Assembly (NCBI RefSeq): GCF_003611695.1
Contig: NZ_RAWE01000039.1
Span: forward strand, 1-60,219
Length of the DNA stretch: 60,219 nucleotides
Direction of reading: 5' to 3'
Source: Corallococcus carmarthensis
GTDB lineage: Bacteria > Myxococcota > Myxococcia > Myxococcales > Myxococcaceae
Position numbers and translations under genes: made by a program. Positions within the stretch are counted from its first letter, which is position 1. The number at the start of each line of letters is the position of its first letter. Under the pieces are notes generated by a model. That model had not been told where the DNA came from, did no database searches, and was given only the letters and a program-made list of their open reading frames with translations. Of this stretch, positions 19,501 through 27,919 are shown piece by piece.

Positions 19501-19755
19501 CTTGAGGACCTGCTTGTAGAGGGCGACGGCCTTGAGGAAGAAGCCGTCCGAGGAGTAGCTCTCCGCGACCTTGGTGAAGAAGTGCGCCGCCTGCGTGTTG
19601 TCGTTCTTCTTCTGGTACAGCTCCCCCATCTTCTGGAGGACCCGGATGTCCTTCGGGTCGACCTCCAGGACCTTCTGGTACTCCTTGATGGCTTTGTCGT
19701 ACGCGCCCTTCGCGACCAGCTTCGCGGCGGCTTCGATGATCTTGTTCTTGTCCAT
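16591..19755 (-). CDS. sgmX: SgmX-like TPR protein, polar activator of type IV pili
   Basis: The 1054-residue protein consists mainly of tetratricopeptide repeats. A first block lies at about 1-290 ('AYDKAIKEYQKVLEVDPKDIRVLQKMGELY') and a second at about 345-460. A long acidic, low-complexity stretch follows (about 465-760, repeated 'MSLGDE' and 'PEPEPE'), then a C-terminal TPR block (about 765-1030). In M. xanthus, SgmX is an MglA-GTP effector that stimulates pilus formation at the leading pole; its gene lies beside accC, accB and efp, as here. The name rests on this context and architecture. It is cytoplasmic, with no signal peptide. Confidence 0.85.
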   Translation of the reverse strand: MDKNKIIEAAAKLVAKGAYDKAIKEYQKVLEVDPKDIRVLQKMGELYQKKNDNTQAAHFFTKVAESYSSDGFFLKAVALYKQVLKLNPNLLEVNLKLAELHQQLGLMSEAMAYFQIVANHYDKAGDTKSSLDTLKKMVDLDPENVASKIKLAELYARESMTKEAAQEFKRAAEYLKRNSRADDWLRVAERLSALEPDNLPLAKELAASYLQRGDQKRALAKLQVCFKADGRDVETLTLLAQAFQGLGQVSKTVSVYKELAKIHQERGRTAESDGVWTQIELLDPQDPDLLARRGPVAEPEPEPEPAAVHHAEAPAPAWSAPAPAAAPSRPAPAAPPAAVVPPAPAGMSREQLAKLLTETDVYVKYGLHDKALEHLRKVFSVDPENLDAHEKAYHIYVAANNGAQASEQLLNVLRLCTRRADVQRAQPYLATILQENPAHPEVPAFLSVLRSEGGIVAPVATPGVESLEEDAILVDSNEDEILVADPPEDALAQPEGDELALAALSHGSDSDEIVDDEVAETTLSGEEAVMGEPISSAENTVYDLPPQDDLVMGSDEDSLVLADEPGLSGSDASDDEPLLSQDDGLSYAADAGGDEPMVLADDAGGMSLGDEEEAPPTRILSPSRALLEEAAPDTRQLPTLDDGDDEALVEPGMSLGEDDDAPTRVGIAPLDVSALDDAGLDESFAAPAEEPAYDGGMSLGDEDDDEPTAAHMVLPSMEGLSYDEPAPDAFADTPEPEPEPEALADAPEPEPEPEAEPEEEPASEECDEASFFLDQGLLEEAREILETVAIAFPGHVRAGELMARLEELEAGGGAAPEEDAPAEPLHVPSVQPVTEASLDDGAGGGDAFDLAAQLAGELDDLGGESLAAVPPADEDFQYSVDEVFAEFKKGLAKVVKPEDVDTHYDLGIAYKEMGLLDDAVHEFDVARQGCVGTQRELDCLTMIGMLHTLRGKPEESVQVFKEGLSNVLAVGEVAKALGFELASAYDALNESGKALFHFQRVAAMDAKYRDVGSQVTRLSAVTAPEEDPLPRAGKGPATPVPAAGAPKARKVGYV

Positions 19756-19832
19756 CGAGCGTGCGCTTCCGGCAGGCAGAAACCCCGAGGAACTTCGCGG
19801 GTTTCAGTCCTTCTCTGGGGGGGAGCTTCGGA

Positions 19833-19861
19833 GGCTAACGGAATCATCCGATGCGGGTCAA
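19833..19861 (-). promoter_or_regulatory. Candidate sigma-70 promoter for sgmX
   Basis: On the minus strand, TTGACC (19856-19861) is followed after 17 bases by TTAGCC (19833-19838), about 78 bases before the sgmX start. The -35 is good and the -10 is weak. A bulged hairpin lies between it and sgmX (about 19777-19803). Confidence 0.35.
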
Positions 19862-19945
19862 GAAACAGCCTGCCCTCCCCTGGGGCGGATCACCCGCCTG
19901 GACGCTTGTCCGCCCGGCGGGTTTTCCACGTCCTCACGGCAAGCG

Positions 19946-21331
19946 CTACGGCGTCTCTTCCACGGCCTTCTTGAGTCGGCGCGAACCCGTCTCGCTCGCC
20001 AGCAGCCGCTCCACGAAGCGGGTGTCGTAGTTGCCCTCCTGGAAGGACTCCTCCGACAGTGCGGCCCGGTGGAACGGGATGTTCGTGCGGATGCCCTCCA
20101 CGACATACTCGGAGAGCGCGCGCTGCATGCGGCGGATGGCCGTCTCACGGTCCTCCGCGTGCACGATGAGCTTTGACAGCAGGCTGTCGTAGTGCGGCAG
20201 CACCGTGTAGTTCTCGTACGCGGCGGAGTCCACGCGCACGCCGTAGCCGCCCGGCACGCTGTAGCCGGTGATCTTCCCGGGCCACGGCGCGAACGTGACG
20301 GGGTCCTCCGCGTTCACGCGGCATTCGATGGCGTGCCCGCGGATCTGCACGTCCTCCTGCTTGAAGCGCAGGGGGTGCCCGTAGGCCATGCGGATCTGCT
20401 CACGCACCAGGTCCACGCCCATGACCAGCTCCGTCACGGGGTGCTCCACCTGGATGCGCGTGTTCATCTCCATGAAGTAGAACTCGCCGCGCTCGTCGAG
20501 CAGGTACTCGATGGTGCCCACGTTGTTGTAGCGGATCTTCCGCATCGCGGCGACGGACACCTCGCCCATGCGCTGGCGCAGCTCCGGCGTGAGCGCGGGG
20601 GACGGGCACTCCTCGATGAGCTTCTGGTGCCGCCGCTGCACGGAGCACTCACGCTCGTTGAGGTGGATGATGTTCCCGTGCTCGTCCGCGACGATTTGAA
20701 TCTCGATGTGGCGCGGCTTCTCCACGTACCGCTCGATGTAGAGGTCGCCGTTGTTGAAGCTGGCCAGGGCCTCCGCCTGCGCGGTGGAGAACGCCTGCGC
20801 GAGCACACCCGGCTCGCGGACGATCTTCATGCCCTTGCCGCCACCGCCCGCCGCCGCCTTCAGGATGACCGGGAAGCCAATCTCCTTCGCGAAGGCCTCC
20901 GCCTCGCGCGGATCCTTCACCACGCCGGGGCTTCCCGGGAGCAACGGCAGGCCGGCCTCGCGGGCCGCGGCGCGCGCGCGCACCTTGTTGCCCATCAGCC
21001 GCAGCATCTCCGGACGCGGGCCAATGAAGCGGATCTTGCAGTTCTCGCAGACCTCCGCGAACTCGGCGTTCTCCGACAGGAAGCCGTAGCCCGGGTGGAT
21101 GGCGTCCGCGCGGGTGATCTCCGCCGCGGAGAGCAGCTGCGGCACGTTGAGGTAGCTCTCCTTGGACGGAGGCGGCCCGATGCAGACGGCCTCGTCCGCG
21201 AAGCGCACGTGCAGCGCGTTGGCGTCGGCGGTGGAATGCACCGCCACGGTGGCGATGCCCAGCTCACGGCATGCGCGGATGACCCGCAGGGCAATCTCCC
21301 CGCGGTTGGCGACCAGAACCTTCTTGAACAC
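19946..21331 (-). CDS. accC: Acetyl-CoA carboxylase biotin carboxylase subunit
   Basis: The 461-residue protein starts with the family signature '[20 protein letters not shown]' (GTG start). It carries the Gly-rich ATP-grasp loop '[12 protein letters not shown]', '[16 protein letters not shown]' and the catalytic '[14 protein letters not shown]' block. It carboxylates biotin on AccB with ATP and bicarbonate, the first step of malonyl-CoA and fatty acid synthesis. The gene lies 73 bases after accB on the same strand. Length is close to the usual 445-450 residues. Confidence 0.96.
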   Translation of the reverse strand: MFKKVLVANRGEIALRVIRACRELGIATVAVHSTADANALHVRFADEAVCIGPPPSKESYLNVPQLLSAAEITRADAIHPGYGFLSENAEFAEVCENCKIRFIGPRPEMLRLMGNKVRARAAAREAGLPLLPGSPGVVKDPREAEAFAKEIGFPVILKAAAGGGGKGMKIVREPGVLAQAFSTAQAEALASFNNGDLYIERYVEKPRHIEIQIVADEHGNIIHLNERECSVQRRHQKLIEECPSPALTPELRQRMGEVSVAAMRKIRYNNVGTIEYLLDERGEFYFMEMNTRIQVEHPVTELVMGVDLVREQIRMAYGHPLRFKQEDVQIRGHAIECRVNAEDPVTFAPWPGKITGYSVPGGYGVRVDSAAYENYTVLPHYDSLLSKLIVHAEDRETAIRRMQRALSEYVVEGIRTNIPFHRAALSEESFQEGNYDTRFVERLLASETGSRRLKKAVEETP

Positions 21332-21404
21332 GACCGTGCTCCTTCGCGAGGGCCTGGGGCGCGTCCTGCCCGGGAATGGGTAGGACGCGCCTGACGAGAC
21401 AGAC

Positions 21405-21992
21405 TCAGGCCGGCTCGATGCGGAACAGCGCCTGGCCGAACTCCACCGGGCGACCGTTCTCCACGAGGACCTCGGCGATGCGGCCGGAGACCTCGGACTC
21501 GATTTCGTTCATCAACTTCATCGCTTCCACGATGCAGAGCACCTGGCCCTTGCGCACCACCGTGCCCACGTCCACGAACGGAGGCTGATCCGGGGCGGGG
21601 GTCCGGTAGAACGTCCCCACGAAGGGGCTGGTCACCAGGTGACCCGGCTTCTCCGCGGGCTTCTCCGGCGCCGCGGCGGCAGGGGCCGCGGGCGCGGCGG
21701 CGGGGGCCGCACGGGGGGCGGCGGAAGCGGCGTACTCCACCGGCGGCGACACCGTCACACCGGGGCCGGAAGGCGCCGTGTGGTGGACGATGGTCGTCTC
21801 CGGCGCGTGACCGCGGCGGATGTAGAGCTTCTCCGGACCCCGCGTCCACACCAGCCGGGTGACGTCGGAGGCCTCCAGGATTTCGACGATCTGCCGGAGG
21901 GCTTCCACGTCCAGGGACGTGCTGCCGGAATCCCGCCCGGAAGCCGCGCCCGAGGACGCGGCCGGCCGGGTTGCCTTGCGCTTCGTTGCCAT
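21405..21992 (-). CDS. accB: Acetyl-CoA carboxylase biotin carboxyl carrier protein
   Basis: This 195-residue BCCP has a C-terminal biotinyl domain with the biotinylation site '[11 protein letters not shown]' and the 'thumb' region 'SPFVGTFYR'. An Ala/Pro-rich linker (about 85-115) separates it from the N-terminal helical part. It carries the carboxybiotin between AccC and the carboxyltransferase. It is followed by accC, the usual accB-accC pair, and lies 39 bases after efp. Confidence 0.96.
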   Translation of the reverse strand: MATKRKATRPAASSGAASGRDSGSTSLDVEALRQIVEILEASDVTRLVWTRGPEKLYIRRGHAPETTIVHHTAPSGPGVTVSPPVEYAASAAPRAAPAAAPAAPAAAAPEKPAEKPGHLVTSPFVGTFYRTPAPDQPPFVDVGTVVRKGQVLCIVEAMKLMNEIESEVSGRIAEVLVENGRPVEFGQALFRIEPA

Positions 21993-22031
21993 TCAGACCC
22001 CTCCCGGGGCGCCAGGTGAAGGGATGATGCC

Positions 22032-22613
22032 CTAGCCCGCGGTCGCCACGCGGGTGAGGTACTTGCCACCTTCACGCGTGTCGATCTTCAGCACGTCGCC
22101 CTCGTTGATGAACAGGGGCACGTTGACGGTGAAGCCGGTCTCCATCGTCGCGGGCTTCATCGCGCCGGACACGGTGTCGCCGCGCACGCCGGGGTCGCAC
22201 TTGGTGACCTTGAGGTCCACGGAGTTCGGCAGCCCGACGGAGATGGCCTTGCCGTTCCAGTAGAGGACCTCCACCGGGGTGTTTTCCTTGAGGAAGTTCT
22301 TCGCCTCGCCGAGCACCTTCTCCGTGATGAAGGTCTGCTCGAAGGTCTTCTTCTCCATGAAGTAGTACTCGTCACCGGACGAGTAGAGGTACTCCATGTC
22401 CTTCTGCTCGATGTCGGGGATGCCCACCTTGTCACCGGACTTCATGGTGGGCTCCAGCATGCGACCGCTGAGCAGGCTGCGAATCTTGGTCCGCACGAAC
22501 GCAGAGCCCTTGCCCGGCTTGACGTGCTGGAAGTACTCGATCACGAACGGCTCGCCGTCGATCTCGATCTTCAAACCATTGCGGAACTCGGACGTGTCGA
22601 CAAAACCGGCCAT
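22032..22613 (-). CDS. efp: Translation elongation factor P
   Basis: The start is ATG 22613, giving 193 residues with the classical three-domain EF-P plan. The first domain is KOW-like, with the tip loop 'HVKPGKGSAF' whose lysine K35 corresponds to the residue that is beta-lysylated in many bacteria. The signature 'DTREGGKYLTRV' region lies at the C-terminus. EF-P relieves ribosome stalling at polyproline stretches. Several neighbours here (PilP, PilQ, the acidic part of SgmX) are Pro-rich, which is only suggestive. It leads into accB and accC. Confidence 0.97.
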   Translation of the reverse strand: MAGFVDTSEFRNGLKIEIDGEPFVIEYFQHVKPGKGSAFVRTKIRSLLSGRMLEPTMKSGDKVGIPDIEQKDMEYLYSSGDEYYFMEKKTFEQTFITEKVLGEAKNFLKENTPVEVLYWNGKAISVGLPNSVDLKVTKCDPGVRGDTVSGAMKPATMETGFTVNVPLFINEGDVLKIDTREGGKYLTRVATAG

Positions 22614-22666
22614 GGGGACCGACTCCTTCAGCCTGACCAGACTGACGTAAAGACGAAAGCCGGGGG

Positions 22667-22694
22667 TGTCTAGCCCATGCCCTGTTTCCTGCAA
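22667..22694 (-). promoter_or_regulatory. Candidate promoter for efp-accB-accC
   Basis: Minus strand TTGCAG (22689-22694), 16-base spacer, TAGACA (22667-22672), giving a leader of about 50 bases before efp. It lies just downstream of a hairpin that closes the pil operon, as expected for a new transcription unit. Confidence 0.4.
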
Positions 22695-22723
22695 AGGGGA
22701 AAGCGGCGGCACGCTGCGTCGCC

Positions 22724-22748
22724 GGGCGGGCTCGACAAGCCCCCGCCC
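22724..22748 (-). terminator. Terminator-like hairpin after the pilM-Q operon
   Basis: Bases 22724-22732 pair with 22738-22748, giving 9 base pairs with a two-base bulge and a 5-base loop. It begins 17 bases after the stop of the roadblock gene on the minus strand. No T-run follows, so it is either a weak or protein-assisted terminator or a 3'-end stabiliser. Confidence 0.45.
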
Positions 22749-22764
22749 GAGCGGACGTGCGTGG

Positions 22765-23127
22765 CTACAGCTCCGCCTTCACCTGCGGCGCGGTGACGCG
22801 CAGGACATAGCGCCCCTTGCCGAAATTCCCGTCCGCGCGCAGGGCCAGCACCAGGAAGTACTCCGGCGTCAGCAGGCGCATCACGGTGAGGACCTTCTCG
22901 CTGTTGACGGACACCTCGGTGACGGTGCCCGTCTTCAGCGACTCGGCCGCGTTCTTCAACTGCGTGAGCAGGTTGGCGTACTCCACCCAGGTGCCGGACA
23001 CGTCCAGCTCCGTGGCCTCGTCCTTCTGGAAGGTGTCCACGGAGATGCCGTCGAAGCCCATCACGCTGCACGCGAGGGCCCCGTCCACCTGGTTCACCAC
23101 CGATTCAAGGTGCGTGCGGAAGGACAT
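22765..23127 (-). CDS. Roadblock/LC7 domain protein (MglB-like fold)
   Basis: The 120-residue protein is a single roadblock/LC7 domain. The pattern includes 'VDGALACSVMGFDGISVDTFQ', a central amphipathic helix, 'LTVMRLLTPEYFLVLAL' and 'DGNFGKGRYVLRV'. In myxobacteria the best-known member is MglB, the GAP and scaffold of the polarity GTPase MglA. This one is separate from MglB and is the last gene of the pilM-Q run, its ATG immediately following the lipoprotein's TAG in sequence. Being next to the MglA effector gene sgmX, it may act in polarity control of the pilus machine, but that is inference. Confidence 0.82.
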   Translation of the reverse strand: MSFRTHLESVVNQVDGALACSVMGFDGISVDTFQKDEATELDVSGTWVEYANLLTQLKNAAESLKTGTVTEVSVNSEKVLTVMRLLTPEYFLVLALRADGNFGKGRYVLRVTAPQVKAEL

Positions 23128-23814
23128 CTAGCGCTCGCTGTCGGGAGGCGTGAGGCTCAGTTGACACGAGGGGTAGACGCCGTCCTGGCCCCCACCCGAA
23201 CCGCAAGGACCGTCCGCCGTGGGCTGCTCCTCCGCGGCGCAGGGGCGAAGCGTGACGCCCCCATTGGCGACATCGAGGCCGAAGACGAGCTCGTTCGACT
23301 CGAACTTCTTGCCACCCGACGCGAACTTGCCGGTGAGCTGCATGGTGACCCGCACCTGGGCGGTCGCGGTCCCCGACAGTGCCGCCCGCAGGGCCGTCGC
23401 GGCTTCGGCGGTCATCAGGTTGACCACCAGCCTGTTCGCATCCGACGCGGGGTTGATCGCCGCCGTGTAGGGAACCTCCCCGTCCGGAATGGAGATGTTC
23501 GGCGTGGAGGCGTACGACAGCTTCAGCGTGTCCACGAAGGCGGTGGCGGAGCCGCCGATCTCGGACTCCGGATCCAGCGGAACGCCATTCACGTCAATCG
23601 GCGTGGTCGCGTAGCTCGACTTGACGACGAGCCCCAACAGATAGGAGTTCCGGTAGTTCAGGTTGAGCGAACCATTCGCCAGGCCGGGATCCGTGGCGGT
23701 GAAGGCGCAGGACTCGTCCGGCTGGATGGTCTGGAGGATCTGAACGACAGGGGTGCTTTCGGAGCACGAGCACAGACCCAACGCCAGGGTCGCGGCGACG
23801 AAGAAGGGCTTCAT
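23128..23814 (-). CDS. Hypothetical lipoprotein directly downstream of pilQ
   Basis: The 228-residue product starts at ATG 23814 (GGAGAT upstream). It has a lipoprotein signal with lipobox 'GLCSC'. The mature part is beta-rich and includes 'LNLNYRNSYLLGLVVKSSYATTP' and 'AAINPASDANRLVVNLMT'. It ends in a Gly/Cys-rich tail (four cysteines after the lipid site). I do not recognise the family. It follows pilQ by 33 bases and touches the next gene. That makes a secretin-accessory role possible, although the known M. xanthus secretin pilotin, Tgl, is encoded elsewhere. Confidence 0.75.
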   Translation of the reverse strand: MKPFFVAATLALGLCSCSESTPVVQILQTIQPDESCAFTATDPGLANGSLNLNYRNSYLLGLVVKSSYATTPIDVNGVPLDPESEIGGSATAFVDTLKLSYASTPNISIPDGEVPYTAAINPASDANRLVVNLMTAEAATALRAALSGTATAQVRVTMQLTGKFASGGKKFESNELVFGLDVANGGVTLRPCAAEEQPTADGPCGSGGGQDGVYPSCQLSLTPPDSER

Positions 23815-23847
23815 TGGAATGAGATCTCCCAATCAGGGCGCGGATGC

Positions 23848-26649
23848 CTAAAGGCTCTGCGCGATGGTCTGCCGGTTGAGGATGCGGGGCGTGATGAAGA
23901 TGAGCAGTTCCTGCCGCTCATCCGTCTCCGTGGTGCTCTTGAAGAAGAAGCCGAGCACGGGGATCCTGGCCAGGAAGGGCACCGAGTCGCGCGAGGTGCT
24001 GCCCCGGCGCACGTAGATGCCGCCAATGACCGTGGTGTCGCCGTCCTTCACGAGGACCTGGGTCTGGGCCTCCTTGCGCTGGATGGACGGCTGGCCGTTG
24101 GCGCCCGTGTTGGACGGGTCCGGCTGGTTGTTCTGCGCCGCGATGGACATGAGGATGCTGCCGTCCTGGGTGATGTGCGGCGTGACTTCCAGCGACAGGC
24201 GCGCTTCCACGAAGGTCGTGTTCACGCCGCCCGCCGACGTCTGGCTGAACGGGATGGACAGACCCTGGCTGATGCGGGCGGTGTTGTTGTCCAGCGTGGT
24301 GACCTTGGGCGACGAGATGGTCTTCACCGTGCCCTCCGTCTCCGCCGCGGACAGGCGCAGGTTGAGCTGCACGGCGCCGCCCGCGGAACCGAAGGCGAAG
24401 CCCATGGCGCCACCGAGGCCTTCACCCACCGCCGCCGGCAGGTTCACCGCGAAGTTGGGCTGGGCCGGAACACCCGGCGCCGTTCCACCCGCGCCGCCCG
24501 TGACGCCGACGGTGCTGGGGAAGATGAGGCCCGTCGGGTTGCCGGACGCGGTGGACAGACGCGTCTGCCCGCCCCACTGCACGCCCAGGGCGCGGCTGAA
24601 GGTGGTGCTCGCCTCCACGATGCGGCTCTCGATGAGGACCTGCGGCGTCTGCGTGTCCAGGCTGCGCACCAGGGCGCGCGCCTTCTCCGTGTTGGAGCGG
24701 ATGTCCTTGATGATGAGCACGTTGGTGCGCGTGTCCACCGTCACCGAGCCGCGGTCGCTGAGCACGTCCTTCACCCGCGACGACATCTCCGAGGCCACCG
24801 CGTAGTTCACCGGCACCAGGCTGACCAGCAGGTCCTCCTGCTGCTGCAGCGACTTCTTGCGCTCCTGGCGCAGCCGCGCCTCCTCTTCCAGGGTCTTCAG
24901 CGGCGCGATGCGGATGATGTTGCCCACCTGCTCCTGGCCCAGCTGCTTGGTGCGCAGGATGAGGTCCAGCGCCTGGTCCCAGGGCACGTTGCGCAGGCGG
25001 ATGGTCACGCGGCCCGCCACGTCGTCGGCCACGACGATGTTGCGCTTGGAGATCTCCGCGATGACGCGCAGCAGGTTCTGGATGTCGATGTCCTTGAACT
25101 CGAAGGACACGCGCTTGCCGCGGTAGCGCGCCTGCTGGGGCGCGCCCTCCGCCGCGTACGCCGGGGCCTCCGCCGTGAACCCGGCGGTGCGCTGGGTGAC
25201 GGCCACCTCCTCCGTCTTCACGCCCTGCACGTCCAGCCGCCAGCTCAGGCTGTTGGCGCCCTGGGTGACGTTCTCCTCGATGGCGCCGTCCGCGGCGACC
25301 ACCAGGCGCACCTTGCGGCCCTCACCCGGCACGCTGAAGGCGCTGATCATCTTCACCGGCGTGTCCAGCGCGCTGGTGTCCAGGCTGCGCTCCAGCTTCT
25401 TGGGCAGACGCGCGTTCTCCAGCGTCAGCACCGCGCTGCGGGGATCCGGCCGGTCCACCTTCCACGCCGTCGCGCCGGACAGCTTCAGCTGCACGCGGCC
25501 GCCCGTGGGGCTTTCGTCGAAGGACAGGTCCTTGACCTCCACCACCGCCAGCTGCGGCGCGGCGGGCTGCGGCTTCGCCGACTCCTGCACGGGAAGGGGC
25601 TGCGGGCGCAGGGGCTCCGTCTCCGCCACCGCGTCGCGAGGCTGGGAGGGCTTGGGCTTGCGCGCCACCGCGCCACCCAGCACCACCTCCAGGCCGCGCT
25701 CGGCGCGGTCCACACGGTACGCGGGCATGTCACCCTTGGCCACGAGGACCAGGCGCACCTTGTCCTCGTGCGCTCCCACGCGCACGTCCTTGAGCAGGTC
25801 GCCCTTCACCTTGGGCGCCTTCGCGCTCAGGCCCACGCCGTACACGTCCACGGCGAGGCGGGGCGGATCCACCAGCTCCAGGACCTCGTAGCGGGCGATG
25901 TCGCCGTCGGCGGCGACGCGCAGCGCGTCTCCGTCCATGGACAGCCGGGTGATGCGCTGGGCCGGGTGGGCCACCTCGCGCTCATCCGCCTCCGTGGCGA
26001 CCACGTTCTCACGGCCCGGCGCCTGGGACGGAGCGGACTTGGAAGACGTCCCCTCCTCCGGCACCACCGCCACCATGGCCTCCACCACCGGCGCGGGCGC
26101 GGCCACCGGGGCCGGCGCGGCCTTCACCGGCGCGGCGGCGACCGCCTGCACGGGGGCGGGCTTCGCCGCGGGGAGGGCCTCCGGCTTCGCTTCGACCGGA
26201 GCCTGCGGAGCCTGGGCGGTCGCGGCGGCGGGGGCCACCGGCGAACCATCCACGGAGATGACCACGCGGTTGCCTTCCGCGCGGACGTCGTACTGGGAGG
26301 CCTGGTCGAGCGCCACCAGCACGCGGCCCACACTGGCGCGCGCGTCGGAGAACTGGGCGGCGACCACGCCGGACACCGGTCCGGTGCCGTCGTGATGCCC
26401 CTTGATGCCGGTGGCGTCCGCGGACGACAGGTCCACCACCAGCCGCTCCGGCCCGCTGAGCCGGAAGACGGTGAAGGTGGGCGGCCGGGTCCCGGTCACC
26501 ACGACCTGGGCACCGGCTCCCGTCCGGGACACCTGCAGGTCCCTCAGCGTATTGAGATCCGCGCCGTACACCTTGGCGCTTGCCAGGACGACCGCCCATG
26601 CGGCCGCCATGATCCACTTGCCCCTCGTCACAGCGCTCTGCTCGAGCAT
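23848..26649 (-). CDS. pilQ: Type IV pilus secretin PilQ
   Basis: The start is ATG 26649 (GAGGGG 6 bases upstream), giving 933 residues with a signal peptide. Three AMIN domains, which bind peptidoglycan, lie at roughly 35-115, 205-290 and 370-440, joined by Ala/Pro-rich linkers. They are followed by the N0/STN domain ('FEFKDIDIQNLLRVIAEISKRNIVV'), a secretin N1 domain and the secretin core. The core includes 'SSPKVTTLDNNTARI' and ends 'VLGFFFKSTTETDERQELLIF'. It forms the outer membrane gate for the pilus. It is last of the pilM-N-O-P-Q set. Confidence 0.97.
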   Translation of the reverse strand: MLEQSAVTRGKWIMAAAWAVVLASAKVYGADLNTLRDLQVSRTGAGAQVVVTGTRPPTFTVFRLSGPERLVVDLSSADATGIKGHHDGTGPVSGVVAAQFSDARASVGRVLVALDQASQYDVRAEGNRVVISVDGSPVAPAAATAQAPQAPVEAKPEALPAAKPAPVQAVAAAPVKAAPAPVAAPAPVVEAMVAVVPEEGTSSKSAPSQAPGRENVVATEADEREVAHPAQRITRLSMDGDALRVAADGDIARYEVLELVDPPRLAVDVYGVGLSAKAPKVKGDLLKDVRVGAHEDKVRLVLVAKGDMPAYRVDRAERGLEVVLGGAVARKPKPSQPRDAVAETEPLRPQPLPVQESAKPQPAAPQLAVVEVKDLSFDESPTGGRVQLKLSGATAWKVDRPDPRSAVLTLENARLPKKLERSLDTSALDTPVKMISAFSVPGEGRKVRLVVAADGAIEENVTQGANSLSWRLDVQGVKTEEVAVTQRTAGFTAEAPAYAAEGAPQQARYRGKRVSFEFKDIDIQNLLRVIAEISKRNIVVADDVAGRVTIRLRNVPWDQALDLILRTKQLGQEQVGNIIRIAPLKTLEEEARLRQERKKSLQQQEDLLVSLVPVNYAVASEMSSRVKDVLSDRGSVTVDTRTNVLIIKDIRSNTEKARALVRSLDTQTPQVLIESRIVEASTTFSRALGVQWGGQTRLSTASGNPTGLIFPSTVGVTGGAGGTAPGVPAQPNFAVNLPAAVGEGLGGAMGFAFGSAGGAVQLNLRLSAAETEGTVKTISSPKVTTLDNNTARISQGLSIPFSQTSAGGVNTTFVEARLSLEVTPHITQDGSILMSIAAQNNQPDPSNTGANGQPSIQRKEAQTQVLVKDGDTTVIGGIYVRRGSTSRDSVPFLARIPVLGFFFKSTTETDERQELLIFITPRILNRQTIAQSL

Positions 26650-26707
26650 GCGTCCCCTCAACAAGTTGGAAGCGGGCGACGACTGCCCGCGGGCGCGCCG
26701 TGGGGCG

Positions 26708-27268
26708 CTACTCCCAGTTCTTGCCCGTCATCAGGTTGTATGCGGGGTCCTTCACGCCATCCGCCTTGAGCTGGAGACTCACCGGGTTGCTGATGAGCTC
26801 GCCCTTGGCACCCGTGAAGACCTCGGTGACGGTGACCGAGTCCCTTAGAATCTGTGTGACCTTGCCGCCCTGGCGCCCCACGCGGGTGTTGCGCCGGACG
26901 ATGTGGCCGCGACCCAGGGGGTCCTCGACCATCGCCAGCGGGCTGGCATCCCCCGTGACGACCGCCACCAGCTTGAGCTGGTCGAGGTCGAACACGCACA
27001 GGGGTTCGTTGCAGGCCCGCTCCGGTGCGTCACGCGCCACCGGCCCGAGCTCCTCCAGCGGACTGCGGAACGGATCCCGCTTTCCCACCGGACTGTAGGT
27101 ATAGACGAACGTTGGCGCCGCCGACGCCTCGGTCTTCTCCTCCACCGGGGCCGGCGCGGGGGCGGCGGCCTGGGGAGGAGCAGGTGGCGGGGCTGGGGGC
27201 TTGTCCTCACAAGCGGACAGGGTCAGCGCCATCACCGCAGCGGTCATCGTGGACTTGAACGTCTTCAT
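26708..27268 (-). CDS. pilP: Type IV pilus alignment lipoprotein PilP
   Basis: The product is a 186-residue lipoprotein with lipobox 'LSAC'. A Pro/Ala-rich linker follows (about 25-50), then a compact PilP beta domain with 'KRDPFRSPLEELGP' and 'VGRQGGKVTQILRDSVTVTEV'. PilP connects PilN/PilO in the inner membrane with the N0 domain of PilQ. I prefer the second of two in-frame ATGs (27268 rather than 27277) because AAGGG is 9 bases from it and only 3 from the first. Confidence 0.95.
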   Translation of the reverse strand: MKTFKSTMTAAVMALTLSACEDKPPAPPPAPPQAAAPAPAPVEEKTEASAAPTFVYTYSPVGKRDPFRSPLEELGPVARDAPERACNEPLCVFDLDQLKLVAVVTGDASPLAMVEDPLGRGHIVRRNTRVGRQGGKVTQILRDSVTVTEVFTGAKGELISNPVSLQLKADGVKDPAYNLMTGKNWE

Positions 27269-27312
27269 CCGCGTCATCCCTTGTCGCCCCAGTCGCCGGG
27301 CGGATCAAGTTT

Positions 27313-27897
27313 CTAGTTGCTCTTCGTCTCGATGAACCGGAACGTCGTCGCCAGGAAGCTGCTCTGGAGGACCACCTTCTCGTTCTTCAGGGTCGCCCCA
27401 TCGAGCTTGATGTTGTTGACGTTCACGATGCGGCGCATGTTCGCCATCTCCTGAAGGAACATGGCGATCTCGTGGTAGTTGCCGCTCACCGTCATCCGGA
27501 TGGGGATGCGCGCGAAGAACTCGCTGCCCTCGACGTACTCCCTGTCGGGCTCCACGCGGGCGATCTCCAGGCCGGACTTCTTGCCGATGTCGTTGATCTG
27601 CGCGAGCAGCTCTTCCATGTCGCGCCGCTCGGGCAGCTCCGTGAGGGCCTCGGCCAGCTTCTGCTCGAGCACGTCCATCTCACGGCGGCGCTCGTTGAGG
27701 TTCTGGGCGATCTCGCTCTTCTCCGCGAGCTCCAGGTCCAGCGTCCGGCGCTCGGACTGGCGGCGCGCGATGTCCTCTTCCGTGGGCTGGATGAAGGAGA
27801 AGAAGTTGCCCACGGTCAAGAGGACGACGAGGGCCGCGAGCCCGCCGAACTTCGCGGCGGGAGGGGCCTTCGCGAGTTGATCCAGGTATTTTTCCAT
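27313..27897 (-). CDS. pilO: Type IV pilus inner membrane protein PilO
   Basis: The 194-residue bitopic protein has one membrane helix at about 18-37 ('GGLAALVVLLTVGNFFSFI'). A coiled coil follows (about 45-95, 'RRQSERRTLDLELAEKSEIAQ') and then a ferredoxin-like periplasmic domain. PilO pairs with PilN through the coiled coil and supports PilP-PilQ alignment. It lies 22 bases after pilN and 44 bases before pilP. Confidence 0.96.
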   Translation of the reverse strand: MEKYLDQLAKAPPAAKFGGLAALVVLLTVGNFFSFIQPTEEDIARRQSERRTLDLELAEKSEIAQNLNERRREMDVLEQKLAEALTELPERRDMEELLAQINDIGKKSGLEIARVEPDREYVEGSEFFARIPIRMTVSGNYHEIAMFLQEMANMRRIVNVNNIKLDGATLKNEKVVLQSSFLATTFRFIETKSN

Positions 27898-27919
27898 GAC
27901 AGGGGTCCTTCGCCGCCAA

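Noticed and set aside
19777-19803. AAACCC...GGGTTT inverted repeat before sgmX as a terminator for accC
   Set aside because: It lies over 140 bases beyond the accC stop and downstream of the candidate sgmX promoter, so it more likely sits in the sgmX leader; the stem has a bulge and no T-run.
16450-19974. Plus-strand open frame of 1174 codons opposite sgmX
   Set aside because: Arg/Gly/Leu/His-rich shadow of the TPR gene, no recognisable motif.
22666-26769. Plus-strand open frame of 1367 codons opposite efp, pilQ and pilP
   Set aside because: Low-complexity Arg/His/Leu-rich translation without domains; it mirrors the clear minus-strand genes, as is usual in high-GC DNA.
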